The notes under the pieces: model-generated | What the model saw: only the letters and a program-made list of their open reading frames with translations | What the model was told of the DNA's origin: nothing | Database searches by the model: none | Program-made: the position numbers and the translations under genes | In this document: positions 1-6,504 of the stretch, piece by piece | Layout of the letters: every line of letters starts with the position of its first letter | How positions within the stretch are numbered: position 1 is the stretch's first letter | Source of the DNA: Solobacterium sp. | GTDB lineage: Bacteria > Bacillota_I > Bacilli_A > Erysipelotrichales > Erysipelotrichaceae | Assembly (NCBI GenBank): GCA_024693325.1 | Contig: JAILLA010000124.1 | Coordinates: forward strand, 1 to 35,253 | Length of the DNA stretch: 35,253 nucleotides | Reading direction: 5' to 3'

Positions 1-537
1 TGCGACCTTGCGGATCATGGTCGCGGGTTTCGTTGACCACTGATTATTAAGAGTCCCATCCTTTTTCCGGCCGGCATACTCATCAAAGCTGACCTCAATG
101 CGTGAGGAGTGTGTGCGGTCCTTCCGGAAGACCTCTGCCCAGCCGCCGAGCAGTTCCTCATCCTTAAACTTCAGAATGCCCTGTCGATATTCGATGCCGG
201 CACCATTGACCACAATGATTCCGGATGTCATTCCGTCATACTGCGGATGACGTTCCGCTCTTTTCAGGAATGCGTCTTTGCCAACCACCATCGTCGCGGG
301 ACTGGTGCCGTACTTGATGCAGTAGGCTTCCCTGTTCCAGGGATTCAGATGATTGCTCTTGCACATCATCATGAACATGGTGATCTCCTGATCAGTGACA
401 TTTGAAGAATCGCCGGAGACCAGATAAGCCTTGACCATCGCAGGAGTCAGCTTGATCTCCTCAGATCCGGATGTAAAAGTGATTGCATTCTGCTGTGTTG
501 CTGTCGGCTTCTTAGTAATGCTGTTTGCTACTGCCAT
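1..537 (-). CDS. RecT/Bet-family single-strand annealing protein (C-terminus off window)
   Basis: I translated this open frame by hand; it has no stop and runs off the left edge, leaving 179 codons. The start ATG at 537-535 follows a GGAGGGAAA ribosome binding site. Residues about 30-75 read as the RecT/Bet family core: an acidic TDQEI segment, then CKSNHLNPW, an EAYCIKYG strand, VVGKDAFLKRAE, and YDGMTSGIIVV. Family members anneal complementary single strands during phage or element recombination, working with an exonuclease. Here the partner is probably the YqaJ-type nuclease encoded upstream in the same leftward operon, with a DUF1351 protein between them, a common phage arrangement. It is the last operon gene visible. 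The assignment rests on pattern recognition of the family core; the C-terminal part is not seen. Confidence 0.85.
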   Translation of the reverse strand, partial: MAVANSITKKPTATQQNAITFTSGSEEIKLTPAMVKAYLVSGDSSNVTDQEITMFMMMCKSNHLNPWNREAYCIKYGTSPATMVVGKDAFLKRAERHPQYDGMTSGIIVVNGAGIEYRQGILKFKDEELLGGWAEVFRKDRTHSSRIEVSFDEYAGRKKDGTLNNQWSTKPATMIRKVA

Positions 538-551
538 GATTTTTCCCTCCT

Positions 552-851
552 TCAATCGCAGTACGGTCTGCAGATAGAGACCTCATAAGTGCACTTGTTA
601 CGCTTCTTTATGGTGTAATAGCCACTGAAGTAATAGCCTGGATCATTCCACTTCGGGCCGCTATAAGAGACATTTTTAGCCCATTCAGCATGCCCAGGAA
701 GGTCTGCCGGTCTCCATTCGCGGATGTTTACCTTCGACCATTCGATGACTTCCTGCTCCGTGATTGGTTCATCAGATGTGACTTCATAGACATAAAACGT
801 GTCACCATAACGCTTATACTGTCCGTTATGGACCTGCTTAGCCTGGATCAT
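552..851 (-). CDS. Small phage protein, function unknown
   Basis: This 99-residue protein is not recognised. The start at 851 is chosen over an in-frame ATG at 872 because it makes an ATGA overlap with the stop of the DUF1351 gene upstream, implying translational coupling. The protein is rich in aromatic residues (several Trp, many Tyr) and has three cysteines in its last fifteen residues, including CRPYC near the end. No membrane segment or signal is visible. Its place between the DUF1351 and RecT/Bet genes suggests a role, possibly accessory, in the recombination module, but that is inference from position only. Confidence 0.7.
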   Translation of the reverse strand: MIQAKQVHNGQYKRYGDTFYVYEVTSDEPITEQEVIEWSKVNIREWRPADLPGHAEWAKNVSYSGPKWNDPGYYFSGYYTIKKRNKCTYEVSICRPYCD

Positions 852-1873
852 CTGGACTCCTCTCTGACCCATCTCTCGATGACATTGCCGTCATCATCTC
901 TGAGGATCTTCTTCAGCAGTTCCCCATTCTCGTCTGTGACGATCTGCTCTTTGACGACTTTCTTGATGCCCAGTGCCGTCATGGTGTTATTCAGGGATCT
1001 GACCTTCTCCTCCGGAATGTCTACCATGCGGAAGGTCAGTGTGTACAGATTCTCGCCATGAGAAGGCTGTTCTGCCGCCTGTGCTCTTTCCTGCGCGGCT
1101 TTGGCTTCCTGTTCAGCCTGAATGCGAGCGGCTTCCTGTGCCTTTTCTGCGGCCTCCTCGCGAGCCTTCCGCTCAGCTTCTTCTCTTGCCTTGCGGAGCT
1201 CCTCGTTATAGCGAGCCGCTTCTTCCGCTTTCCTGCGGTCAGCTTCTTCCCTTGCGACCTTGGCATTCCAGTTCGCCACAGAAGTCATGTAGTCGAGTGT
1301 CTGCATATAGTCCGCAGAGATGAAATTCCCTCGGTTGATGTCGTTCTGGATATCGACAGCGATCAGCTTCAAATCGTTCTCAACTCTCAGAATCTTTTCG
1401 GTAAGGATCTGTTCCCATCTGGCTCCGTCACCTGTCTTATACAGGAATGAGTCCTGCCAAACCGCATCGAAGCTCATCATCGGGATCGGCTTGTGCTCAT
1501 TCCACCATGCTTCAATCATGGCTTTCTTCTCGGCATCCTTCCGGATCTGATATTCATCCAGACGCTTTTTCCCGATCTGCCGACATTCGTCAATCTTGGA
1601 CGTGATGTCCTTCACCTTCGCCTCAAATTCGTTCAGCGGCTCGAGATACTGATATTTGATCCGCTTGCGCTCGTCATCGATCAGCTTCTTTCCCTTGTTC
1701 AGATCTGCCAGTCTGTTCTTCAGCTCCGGAATCTGATCCTCCGTCATCTGATCCAGATTCTCGAAGTCTTTCAGCCATTCCTCGACCTGTGCCTTCACGC
1801 TTGCGATGTTCTCATCCACTGATCCGACCTGTGTGGAAAAGCGGATGATCAACTGATTTTCACTCATTTGCAT
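848..1873 (-). CDS. DUF1351 family phage protein
   Basis: This 341-residue protein resembles the DUF1351 family often found next to RecT/Bet and YqaJ genes in phages of Gram-positive bacteria. The N-terminal 110 residues are helical and charged, with a KGKKLIDDERKRIK stretch typical of the family. The middle holds a conserved-looking WWNEHKP and WQDSFLYK region. Residues about 205-275 form a long Ala/Glu/Arg-rich helix, likely a coiled coil, followed by a small C-terminal domain beginning LYTLTFRMVDIPEEKV. The ATG at 1873 has AAGGAG just upstream; a second ATG two codons on is equally possible. The biochemical role of the family is not established; context suggests a DNA recombination accessory. 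Confidence 0.8.
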   Translation of the reverse strand: MQMSENQLIIRFSTQVGSVDENIASVKAQVEEWLKDFENLDQMTEDQIPELKNRLADLNKGKKLIDDERKRIKYQYLEPLNEFEAKVKDITSKIDECRQIGKKRLDEYQIRKDAEKKAMIEAWWNEHKPIPMMSFDAVWQDSFLYKTGDGARWEQILTEKILRVENDLKLIAVDIQNDINRGNFISADYMQTLDYMTSVANWNAKVAREEADRRKAEEAARYNEELRKAREEAERKAREEAAEKAQEAARIQAEQEAKAAQERAQAAEQPSHGENLYTLTFRMVDIPEEKVRSLNNTMTALGIKKVVKEQIVTDENGELLKKILRDDDGNVIERWVREESR

Positions 1874-1893
1874 TTTCTCCTTCTCTCAATGTG

Positions 1894-2574
1894 TTATAGA
1901 TATGCGACCACCGGAGGCTCCTCGCCGCCGATGACGTATCTGTTCCAATATTCATCTACAGCCTCATAGACTGCTTTCATCTGTGCTGGTATGTCCTCAT
2001 CTTCGATGTCGATGTGGTACGTCCTGATCTGCTTGTACTGCGGCGAGCGTTTCAGCTCGACCCTAAGCTCAACGAACTGGAAGCCGGTGACATTCAGGCC
2101 ATGCAATACCTGGACGAAATACTCATCAAAGCCAATGCCTTCCCGCCATGCATTCCAGTCGGATGCGTTCCTGATCGCGTGAGTCTTCGCCTCAAATATT
2201 CCTTTTCTGCCGGTTGCCTTCTCATACAGGAGACCGTCCGGACTGTAGAGCATGAACGGATGGGCTCTGTTCCTGAGGATCACGTCAGGCTCATACTGCA
2301 CCTCATAGATGTCCTCATAATCCAAAGCGAATCCGGCTCGAAGCTGTGGCTCCTTGGCGACTCCGTAAATGACATACGGCTTCTCACTGATGTCCTCTAA
2401 TGGCTGTCTGCCGGTCTTCTGAAGCCACAGGTCTCTGGTGGTCTTCCATCGGTTCATTCCTAAGCAAACAGAAGCGTCAGAGCCTCCGATTCCGGCCTCT
2501 CTGCCGATCAGCCAGTCATCTCTGTCTTTGAACCGCAGAACCTCATAGATGTCATTCGACTGATACAGATCCAT
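1894..2574 (-). CDS. YqaJ-type viral recombinase / exonuclease
   Basis: This 226-residue protein matches the YqaJ/lambda-exonuclease-like PD-(D/E)XK family. An N-terminal WLIGREAGIGGSDASVCLG motif is the family hallmark (R-x-x-x-I-G-G-S-D/E). It is followed by VIYGVAKEPQLRAGFALDY, a YSPDGLL segment carrying the catalytic Asp, and GIFEAKTH, where E-A-K is the metal-binding E-x-K. The enzyme is expected to resect double-stranded DNA to give single strands for the RecT/Bet protein downstream. The start at 2574 is chosen because an AGGAGG site lies seven bases upstream; longer in-frame starts lie inside the preceding zinc-ribbon gene and lack family similarity. It overlaps that gene by 23 bp, consistent with coupling. 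Confidence 0.88.
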   Translation of the reverse strand: MDLYQSNDIYEVLRFKDRDDWLIGREAGIGGSDASVCLGMNRWKTTRDLWLQKTGRQPLEDISEKPYVIYGVAKEPQLRAGFALDYEDIYEVQYEPDVILRNRAHPFMLYSPDGLLYEKATGRKGIFEAKTHAIRNASDWNAWREGIGFDEYFVQVLHGLNVTGFQFVELRVELKRSPQYKQIRTYHIDIEDEDIPAQMKAVYEAVDEYWNRYVIGGEEPPVVAYL

Positions 2575-2737
2575 CCGGATCCTCCTGTTCCCAGTACCGA
2601 TCGATGTCATCACTGTGGCAGTGCGGGCAGACCGGCACCCAGTGCTCTGGAGATCCTGACTCATCGACAGCTTCCGCTCGGAAGTCTGGCACCTCAAAGT
2701 GCTCCTTGCACTTGTTACATATCCACAAAGTCATCAT
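2552..2737 (-). CDS. Small zinc-ribbon protein
   Basis: This 61-residue protein has two CxxC knuckles (CNKC near residue 8 and CPHC near residue 39) separated by an acidic linker. That is the pattern of a zinc ribbon such as those on small phage and rubredoxin-like proteins. The ATG at 2737 sits six bases after GAGG; an adjacent in-frame TTG at 2740 is a less likely start. It overlaps the genes on both sides, so it is translated as part of the phage early operon. Function is unknown; a nucleic-acid or protein-binding adaptor is plausible from the fold only. Confidence 0.75.
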   Translation of the reverse strand: MMTLWICNKCKEHFEVPDFRAEAVDESGSPEHWVPVCPHCHSDDIDRYWEQEDPDGSVSVE

Positions 2738-2972
2738 CAATGACCTCGCCGACTGCCACGCGTCTGATCTGTCCGTTGACTGCTCTGCGGACAGCTTTGG
2801 CGACTTCCAGATGCTCGATCATCAGCGGCACCTTCGCCATGTCCACACGGTTGATGTGGATGTTGCCGTTCTGATCCTTCCAGTGTCTCTCATTGTTCAC
2901 GAACATCCTGGAACCGTCTGCCGCAGTCACATAGACTGTGTAGTAATAGTCAAACTCTCTAAGCTTCGGCAT
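2715..2972 (-). CDS. Hypothetical phage protein
   Basis: This 85-residue protein is not recognised. The ATG at 2972 is preferred because AAGGAGG lies six bases upstream; the longer frame to 3059 overlaps the upstream gene extensively and begins with unlikely Arg-rich sequence. The protein has a Tyr-rich strand (FDYYYTVYV), a short basic middle and an acidic C-terminus ending DDDFVDM. It contains no membrane segment. It overlaps the preceding gene by 14 bp and the following zinc-ribbon gene by 23 bp, so it belongs to the same transcript. Confidence 0.65.
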   Translation of the reverse strand: MPKLREFDYYYTVYVTAADGSRMFVNNERHWKDQNGNIHINRVDMAKVPLMIEHLEVAKAVRRAVNGQIRRVAVGEVIDDDFVDM

Positions 2973-3258
2973 CGTCTGCCTCCTTCTGCATGGTGCTCTG
3001 TCGGTATGCGAACACTTTGACCTTCTGGATCTCTCTCGCATTTCCTCTGCTCGCCGCATCCAGGACTACGATCCTGGAGTCCAGTCCATCGACCTGCTTC
3101 CTGACATCTGCCAGTGTGTGAGCCAGATGTGCTGTGATGTCATCCTGTGCCGTCTCTCTTTTCAGTAAACCGTCAACCTGTGAGAGCACCTGCTTCAGTG
3201 CGATTGCTTGCATGACGAGTGCGACCGTCAATAGTACCAAGCTGATTAAGTAATTCAT
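2959..3258 (-). CDS. Small membrane-anchored coiled-coil protein
   Basis: This 99-residue protein starts with a hydrophobic segment at residues 2-22 (LISLVLLTVALVMQAIAL), followed by a charged helical region with heptad-like spacing (KQVLSQVDGLLKRE, LADVRKQVDGLDSRIVVLD), so it is probably a single-pass protein with a cytoplasmic coiled coil. The start at 3258 forms an ATGA overlap with the stop of the previous gene; the longer frame to 3462 would cover that gene entirely. The role is unknown. Together with the next membrane peptide it could form a small membrane complex, which is inference from adjacency. Confidence 0.65.
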   Translation of the reverse strand: MNYLISLVLLTVALVMQAIALKQVLSQVDGLLKRETAQDDITAHLAHTLADVRKQVDGLDSRIVVLDAASRGNAREIQKVKVFAYRQSTMQKEADDAEA

Positions 3259-3404
3259 TTCCCTTCTATAACCTCCATTTCTGTGACCGGACTGAGCCGG
3301 TATGATGTCTGTAATACTGCTCCGAAGAATCCGCCGATCATGATGACCAGTACGATCGCAGAGATCACGATCTGCTTGATGATGCTGATGACTGCCTTTT
3401 TCAT
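3255..3404 (-). CDS. Single-span membrane peptide
   Basis: This 49-residue peptide is mostly one transmembrane helix (residues about 8-30, ending GGFFGAVLQ) with a short lysine-bearing N-terminus. The start ATG at 3404 overlaps the upstream stop as ATGA and has AGGAGG upstream, which outweighs the longer frame to 3449. It is coupled at both ends by 4-nt overlaps. The family is not recognised. Small membrane peptides in phage early regions can act in exclusion or in host modification, but nothing here identifies the role. Confidence 0.6.
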   Translation of the reverse strand: MKKAVISIIKQIVISAIVLVIMIGGFFGAVLQTSYRLSPVTEMEVIEGK

Positions 3405-3874
3405 GACTGTTCTTCCTCCTGCTTTCTGAGCCAAGCATGGACAACACACTGATCAGAGTCACAGGAGATCACTCTCAGATCGAAATCGCGATTTATAAAT
3501 TTCTTCCTGAATCTTTTATCAACATCAGCAGTCATGGTGAACACAAAGAACGTGCCTCCTCTTTTTTGGAGCTTAAACAGTCCTTTCTGCTTTGGCATAT
3601 CCGGATCACATTTGATGAATTTGAATACCAAACTATCAGGCTTGATTTTACTTTCCAAAGGCTCAACTTTATCGAAACCACTTACGATGGCCTTCAATCC
3701 GTTATGGAATGACACTCTGGCAGAAGAGTTCTGCGGAGTCTTGCTTCCGTTCTTATTCAGAGTGATCGTGATGTCACTCATATACTCTTTGAGCTTTTTG
3801 TTTCTTCTCACCTTTGTCCTAGGAACCACAGGAGTGAAGTCCGAAAGATTGAAATCATATGCTTTCTCAGTCAT
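3401..3874 (-). CDS. Hypothetical phage protein, basic
   Basis: This 157-residue protein is not recognised. It has a basic N-terminal third (TKVRRNKKLKEYM), a region rich in beta-prone residues in the middle, and a segment GLFKLQKRGGTFFVFTMTA that could be a strand pair of a nucleic-acid-binding domain. It ends with acidic residues. It lies four bases after the preceding gene and is coupled to the membrane peptide gene that follows. No catalytic motif is visible, so a DNA-binding or structural role is only a guess from charge. Confidence 0.65.
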   Translation of the reverse strand: MTEKAYDFNLSDFTPVVPRTKVRRNKKLKEYMSDITITLNKNGSKTPQNSSARVSFHNGLKAIVSGFDKVEPLESKIKPDSLVFKFIKCDPDMPKQKGLFKLQKRGGTFFVFTMTADVDKRFRKKFINRDFDLRVISCDSDQCVVHAWLRKQEEEQS

Positions 3875-3877
3875 TTT

Positions 3878-4090
3878 CTATTTCTCCTTTTTTGCATATA
3901 ATGGAGACGTCCGAAGCGAATGCATACAGTCTCCGTCTCCTTTCGGCTGTGTGCATTTTTTCCATTCTTCATACTGTTTCCGGATGTCCGGATCATTGAA
4001 TGATTCGACTGCGATCCTGCCGATCACCTTTGCCAGGTCATCCAGCTGATCGGTGCCGACTGCTGTGGTGTTGATCCTGATCTCGTCCAT
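3878..4090 (-). CDS. Hypothetical small phage protein
   Basis: This 70-residue, mainly helical and charged protein is not recognised. It carries two cysteines (CTQPKGDGDC). Its start codon lies directly beside a near-perfect copy of the operator palindrome found at the operon promoter (4091-4107). This is the only gene in the operon preceded by a gap of more than about 25 bp, so its transcription or translation may be separately controlled. A GGAG site overlaps that palindrome. Confidence 0.6.
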   Translation of the reverse strand: MDEIRINTTAVGTDQLDDLAKVIGRIAVESFNDPDIRKQYEEWKKCTQPKGDGDCMHSLRTSPLYAKKEK

Positions 4091-4107
4091 GTAACCGCTC
4101 CGTTTAC
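4091..4107. promoter_or_regulatory. Internal operator-like palindrome (third site)
   Basis: GTAACC-GCTCC-GTTTAC differs by one base from the perfect GTAACC-N5-GGTTAC palindromes at 6368 and 6398, and shares its first eight bases with the latter. It sits in the 33-bp gap between two genes of the same operon and touches the start codon of the downstream gene. The spacing and length (17 bp) are the same as at the main promoter, so it is likely bound by the same regulator. That is inference; no clear internal promoter is seen. Confidence 0.6.
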
Positions 4108-4123
4108 CATTCGGCTAAAAAAA

Positions 4124-4336
4124 TTAGTCTTTTTTCTTCGGCTCGATCTGAATCCTATCTGCCGGAATGCCGGTAAACTCTGAGAGCTGTCTCAGATCAT
4201 AGGCTGTCATCTCAACATTGCCGAGTGACACCTGTCTGAGATGCCAGACCGCAATATCGCAATTTTTTGCCAGTTCTTCGATGCTCATTTCTTTCAGAGC
4301 CGCGAGCATTTTGACTGTGAACATTACATCATCCAT
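4124..4336 (-). CDS. Small helix-turn-helix protein (XRE-like)
   Basis: This 70-residue protein consists almost entirely of one helix-turn-helix-like domain: helices around KMLAALKEM, IEELAKNCDI, VWHLRQVSLG and AYDLRQLSEFTGI. The pattern is XRE/Cro-like, with a divergent recognition helix. It has a strong AGGAGG start and lies four bases after another XRE gene. Its size suggests a Cro-like or antirepressor-type regulator of the early operon. Which DNA it binds cannot be told from sequence. Confidence 0.7.
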   Translation of the reverse strand: MDDVMFTVKMLAALKEMSIEELAKNCDIAVWHLRQVSLGNVEMTAYDLRQLSEFTGIPADRIQIEPKKKD

Positions 4337-4340
4337 TTTT

Positions 4341-4706
4341 TCACCTCCTTTCCAGATTGCTGAGATAATCTGTCAGCAGTTCCATGTCATTGCCCGAAAT
4401 AAACGCCTGAGTGCCGTTCGGATAATTGATCAGCATAGTCCACTCATTTTCTGCCTGTTTTTCTTCTGTTTCTTCTTCGAGTTCAGCCATATCGGCACCG
4501 ATCCTGTTCATAAAACTTTCGAGCGTGTCCCAGAGTACTGTGCAGTATTCTTCGAGACTGTCGATGTCAATTCTTCGCTTCCCTGTTTCCCACAGATGGA
4601 CGCATGCCTTAGTTACTCCGAGCTGATTGCCGACTTCCTGCATGGTATACCCTCTGAGTTTCCTGAGCCTTCTCAATTCGGCCCCGATCCGTTCATAATC
4701 GACCAT
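4341..4706 (-). CDS. XRE-family transcriptional regulator
   Basis: This 121-residue protein has an N-terminal XRE helix-turn-helix (residues 5-60: LRRLRKLRGYTMQEVGNQLG, then TKACVHLWETGKRRI) and an acidic C-terminal part of unknown fold. The N-terminal domain closely resembles the divergently encoded regulator at 6505-6726, sharing LGVTK, the WE-x-G-x-R segment and an L-x-x-YC helix end, so the two may recognise the same operator. The ATG at 4706 has a GGAGGTGA site. Sitting inside the operon driven by the operator-bearing promoter, it could feed back on its own transcription. Confidence 0.82.
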   Translation of the reverse strand: MVDYERIGAELRRLRKLRGYTMQEVGNQLGVTKACVHLWETGKRRIDIDSLEEYCTVLWDTLESFMNRIGADMAELEEETEEKQAENEWTMLINYPNGTQAFISGNDMELLTDYLSNLERR

Positions 4707-4710
4707 GTAT

Positions 4711-5025
4711 TCACCTCCTTCCCATATCGATCTCTTTGATCACTCCGACGATCTGCGTGATGCTGACAGCTTCGCCAAAGACTTCACCGTCAGCTGTCGG
4801 TTCATAAATGTGATAGCCATGCCATCCTCTGACATTCTCGATGCGTCCCTTTTTATGGTCGTAGATCGTTGTTTCTCTCATCAGCTCGACCTTGTACCAG
4901 GACTCGCCTCCGTACTCAAGGACACTGATCCGGACTCCGCCAGGATGATGGCCGAAGTATTCTCCGACCACTGTCCAGTTGAGGTTATCCTCGACAAAAG
5001 CGCGCCGCTCTTTGTCATTCCTCAT
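4711..5025 (-). CDS. Hypothetical phage protein
   Basis: This 104-residue protein is not recognised. It looks like a small soluble alpha/beta protein, with a Gly/Trp/Tyr-rich middle (GWHGYHIYEP) and several Val/Ile strands. It overlaps the stop of the upstream gene as ATGA, the last of five consecutive overlaps of this kind. No nuclease, ATPase or membrane motif is seen. Confidence 0.65.
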   Translation of the reverse strand: MRNDKERRAFVEDNLNWTVVGEYFGHHPGGVRISVLEYGGESWYKVELMRETTIYDHKKGRIENVRGWHGYHIYEPTADGEVFGEAVSITQIVGVIKEIDMGRR

Positions 5026-5294
5026 AATTTCCTGTTTTTCCTCCTTTCCATTTCACGCTCGACACCTTCGATGAGGTCATAGAAGCCTCTGTCATACGCT
5101 CGGAGGAGATCAAGCTCCTCCTGGATCTCCTTGCTTTTCTCGTCAAAGATCATGTCTCCCTTGATGCCATAGCAGTCTGCCGGCCACTTCTCATCGATGC
5201 GATCGCGGAGACCCTGCTTCTTATCGACCAGAGCCTCGATCCGCTTCTTGATCAGTTCGTGTGCTTTCAGCACCGTCTTGTTTTCGATTGTCAT
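5022..5294 (-). CDS. Hypothetical coiled-coil phage protein
   Basis: This 90-residue protein is strongly charged and predicted helical throughout: KAHELIKKRIEALVDKK near the start, then KSKEIQEELDLLRAYDRGF and a basic C-terminus ending MERRKNRKL. It probably forms a coiled coil. It is linked by ATGA overlaps to the genes on both sides. No known family was recognised. Confidence 0.65.
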   Translation of the reverse strand: MTIENKTVLKAHELIKKRIEALVDKKQGLRDRIDEKWPADCYGIKGDMIFDEKSKEIQEELDLLRAYDRGFYDLIEGVEREMERRKNRKL

Positions 5295-5518
5295 CCGATC
5301 AGATCCTCCAGTCCTTCGACTTCTTCGAGGCTTCCGATTGCCTCCTCCAGATTGCTGATGTTGTCAGCCATGCCTTCACCGCGTTCGCTGAACTGCAGAG
5401 ACTCTGGCATGTTGTCATAAGCTTCCTGCTCTCCGTCGAGAGCTTCCTCCAGGATGCTCCGAGCCTCTGAGATGAGACCGAGAGCTTCCTGGATCCTCTT
5501 TCTTCTCTGTGCGTTCAT
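5291..5518 (-). CDS. Small acidic helical phage protein
   Basis: This 75-residue protein resembles a common small phage and mobile-element protein: a basic start (MNAQRRKRIQEALG), a long acidic helix (ISEARSILEEALDGEQEAYD), a NMPESLQ turn and a second acidic helix (NISNLEEAIGSLEEV). The start at 5518 is chosen because it overlaps the previous stop as ATGA with GGAGGTGA upstream; the frame extending to 5590 is out of keeping with its neighbours. A two-helix hairpin or coiled-coil dimer is likely. Function is unknown. Confidence 0.7.
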   Translation of the reverse strand: MNAQRRKRIQEALGLISEARSILEEALDGEQEAYDNMPESLQFSERGEGMADNISNLEEAIGSLEEVEGLEDLIG

Positions 5519-5784
5519 GCTGTCACCTCCACTACCTCTATGTATCCGTCCACATCCGTTACCATTATGTGGTTCTTCGCAAATATCCACATCGGAACCA
5601 GAATCTGCATCCTCGGTGTGCTGACGATGCCATCCTGGTATTCTCTTTCGATAATGATCTTTGACTTCGGTGCGCTGATCACCTCATCGCTCTGATTTGA
5701 GAATCTTGCGAAGATGGTGATCGGCACACTTTTCTCTCTTTTTTCAAAGACCTTTTTGCTGATCTCAATCCTTGCGTATTTCAT
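5515..5784 (-). CDS. Hypothetical phage protein
   Basis: This 89-residue protein is predicted mostly beta: strands around YARIEIS, PITIFARF, KSKIIIERE and MQILVPMWIF. It has a charged N-terminus and lacks cysteines. It is not recognised. ATGA overlaps tie it to both neighbours. A small DNA-mimic or inhibitor is conceivable for a phage early protein, but no feature supports a specific role. Confidence 0.65.
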   Translation of the reverse strand: MKYARIEISKKVFEKREKSVPITIFARFSNQSDEVISAPKSKIIIEREYQDGIVSTPRMQILVPMWIFAKNHIMVTDVDGYIEVVEVTA

Positions 5785-6101
5785 TCTGACATCCTCGACT
5801 CTAATGCTTTGCGTAATAACTGATTCATCTCATCTGTCTCAGGATAGATGACACGATACTTCACAGAGTCATCAAACTGGACATGTGTGAAGGCATGATA
5901 CTCAGTGATCAACCATGCGACCTGTCCCATCAGGGAAGCAACCAGCGGAGCCCTGAGACAGGTCTCAGTTCTTTCGGTTCCGAACTCCGTCGTCCTTGTG
6001 ATCCGTTCTGCCTTTTTCATGACTGCGTTTGCTCTTCTGGCATCGACATCCATGCCGAATGTCGTGCCATCCCTGTGGAATCCTCTCAGATGTGTCATCA
6101 T
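5781..6101 (-). CDS. Hypothetical phage protein
   Basis: This 106-residue protein is not recognised. It begins MMTHLRGFHRDGTTFG, has a basic helix (RRANAVMKKAERI), a hydrophobic helix around VASLMGQVAWLI, and an acidic end. The hydrophobic stretch is short and contains polar residues, so a soluble helical protein is more likely than a membrane protein. It is joined by ATGA overlaps to both neighbours. Confidence 0.65.
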   Translation of the reverse strand: MMTHLRGFHRDGTTFGMDVDARRANAVMKKAERITRTTEFGTERTETCLRAPLVASLMGQVAWLITEYHAFTHVQFDDSVKYRVIYPETDEMNQLLRKALESRMSE

Positions 6102-6343
6102 GACCTCCTCGGCAGAAGTGCCTTTCCAAGGATCCGCGCCATCTGGCGGGATTCCTTTTTCATTAAACTTGTCTCTGCCAGGAATCCGAGTGCTCCTGCG
6201 ATCTCGTCATAAACTGCCTCGAACTCCTCATCCGGAAGCTCGCGAATTGCCTTGTACTGGTACATGATGCTGTAGATTTCGACATTCTCGCCGATCAGAT
6301 TGCATCTGTCGATGCATCTGCGGATTGCTTTCTCAAGCGGCAT
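6098..6343 (-). CDS. Hypothetical protein, first gene of the phage early operon
   Basis: This 81-residue helical protein is the first gene behind the operator-bearing leftward promoter. It starts at ATG 6343 with AGGAG upstream, about 42 bases after the predicted transcription start. It has a basic C-terminus and two cysteines near the N-terminus (RRCIDRC). The family is not recognised. Its promoter-proximal position means it should be made early and in quantity if the operon is derepressed. Confidence 0.65.
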   Translation of the reverse strand: MPLEKAIRRCIDRCNLIGENVEIYSIMYQYKAIRELPDEEFEAVYDEIAGALGFLAETSLMKKESRQMARILGKALLPRRS

Positions 6344-6367
6344 ATTATTTTCTCCTCTTTCGCTTAA

Positions 6368-6384
6368 GTAACCAATGTGGTTAC
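6368..6384. promoter_or_regulatory. Operator O2, over the predicted transcription start
   Basis: A perfect inverted repeat, GTAACC-AATGT-GGTTAC. It begins seven bases downstream of the leftward -10 box, so it would cover about +1 to +17 of the early operon transcript. Its centre is 30 bp from that of the second copy, about three helical turns, placing both on the same face of DNA. Confidence 0.85.
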
Positions 6385-6391
6385 AAGGTCA

Positions 6392-6420
6392 AGTATAGTA
6401 ACCGCACTGGTTACTGTCAA
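6392..6420 (-). promoter_or_regulatory. Leftward early-operon promoter
   Basis: Reading leftward, TTGACA (6420-6415), a 17-bp spacer and TATACT (6397-6392) make a near-consensus vegetative promoter upstream of the phage early operon. Transcription would begin near 6385. The spacer is exactly the operator palindrome at 6398-6414, so a bound regulator and RNA polymerase would compete directly. Confidence 0.85.
6398..6414. promoter_or_regulatory. Operator O1, filling the promoter spacer
   Basis: A perfect inverted repeat, GTAACC-GCACT-GGTTAC, occupying every base between the -35 and -10 boxes of the leftward promoter. The probable ligand is the XRE regulator encoded at 6505-6726, by proximity and by the usual logic of lysogeny switches; its paralogue at 4341-4706 is an alternative. 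Confidence 0.85.
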
Positions 6421-6470
6421 CGCATTTTTTTAGAATTTACAAATATTTTTTAGTTTCTGCAATTCCGTTG

Positions 6471-6476
6471 TACAAT
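6471..6476 (+). promoter_or_regulatory. Candidate -10 box for the regulator-recombinase operon
   Basis: TACAAT lies 29 bases before the regulator ATG at 6505. No convincing -35 box is found at the right distance in the AT-rich upstream stretch, so the promoter may be weak or activator-dependent. Confidence 0.4.
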
Positions 6477-6504
6477 AAAAGTGATAAACAGAGGGTTTAC
6501 ATGT

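Noticed and set aside
3534..4049. Rightward open frame of 171 codons in the phage region
   Set aside because: It opposes two coupled leftward genes with good start sites; its own composition is unlike a gene.
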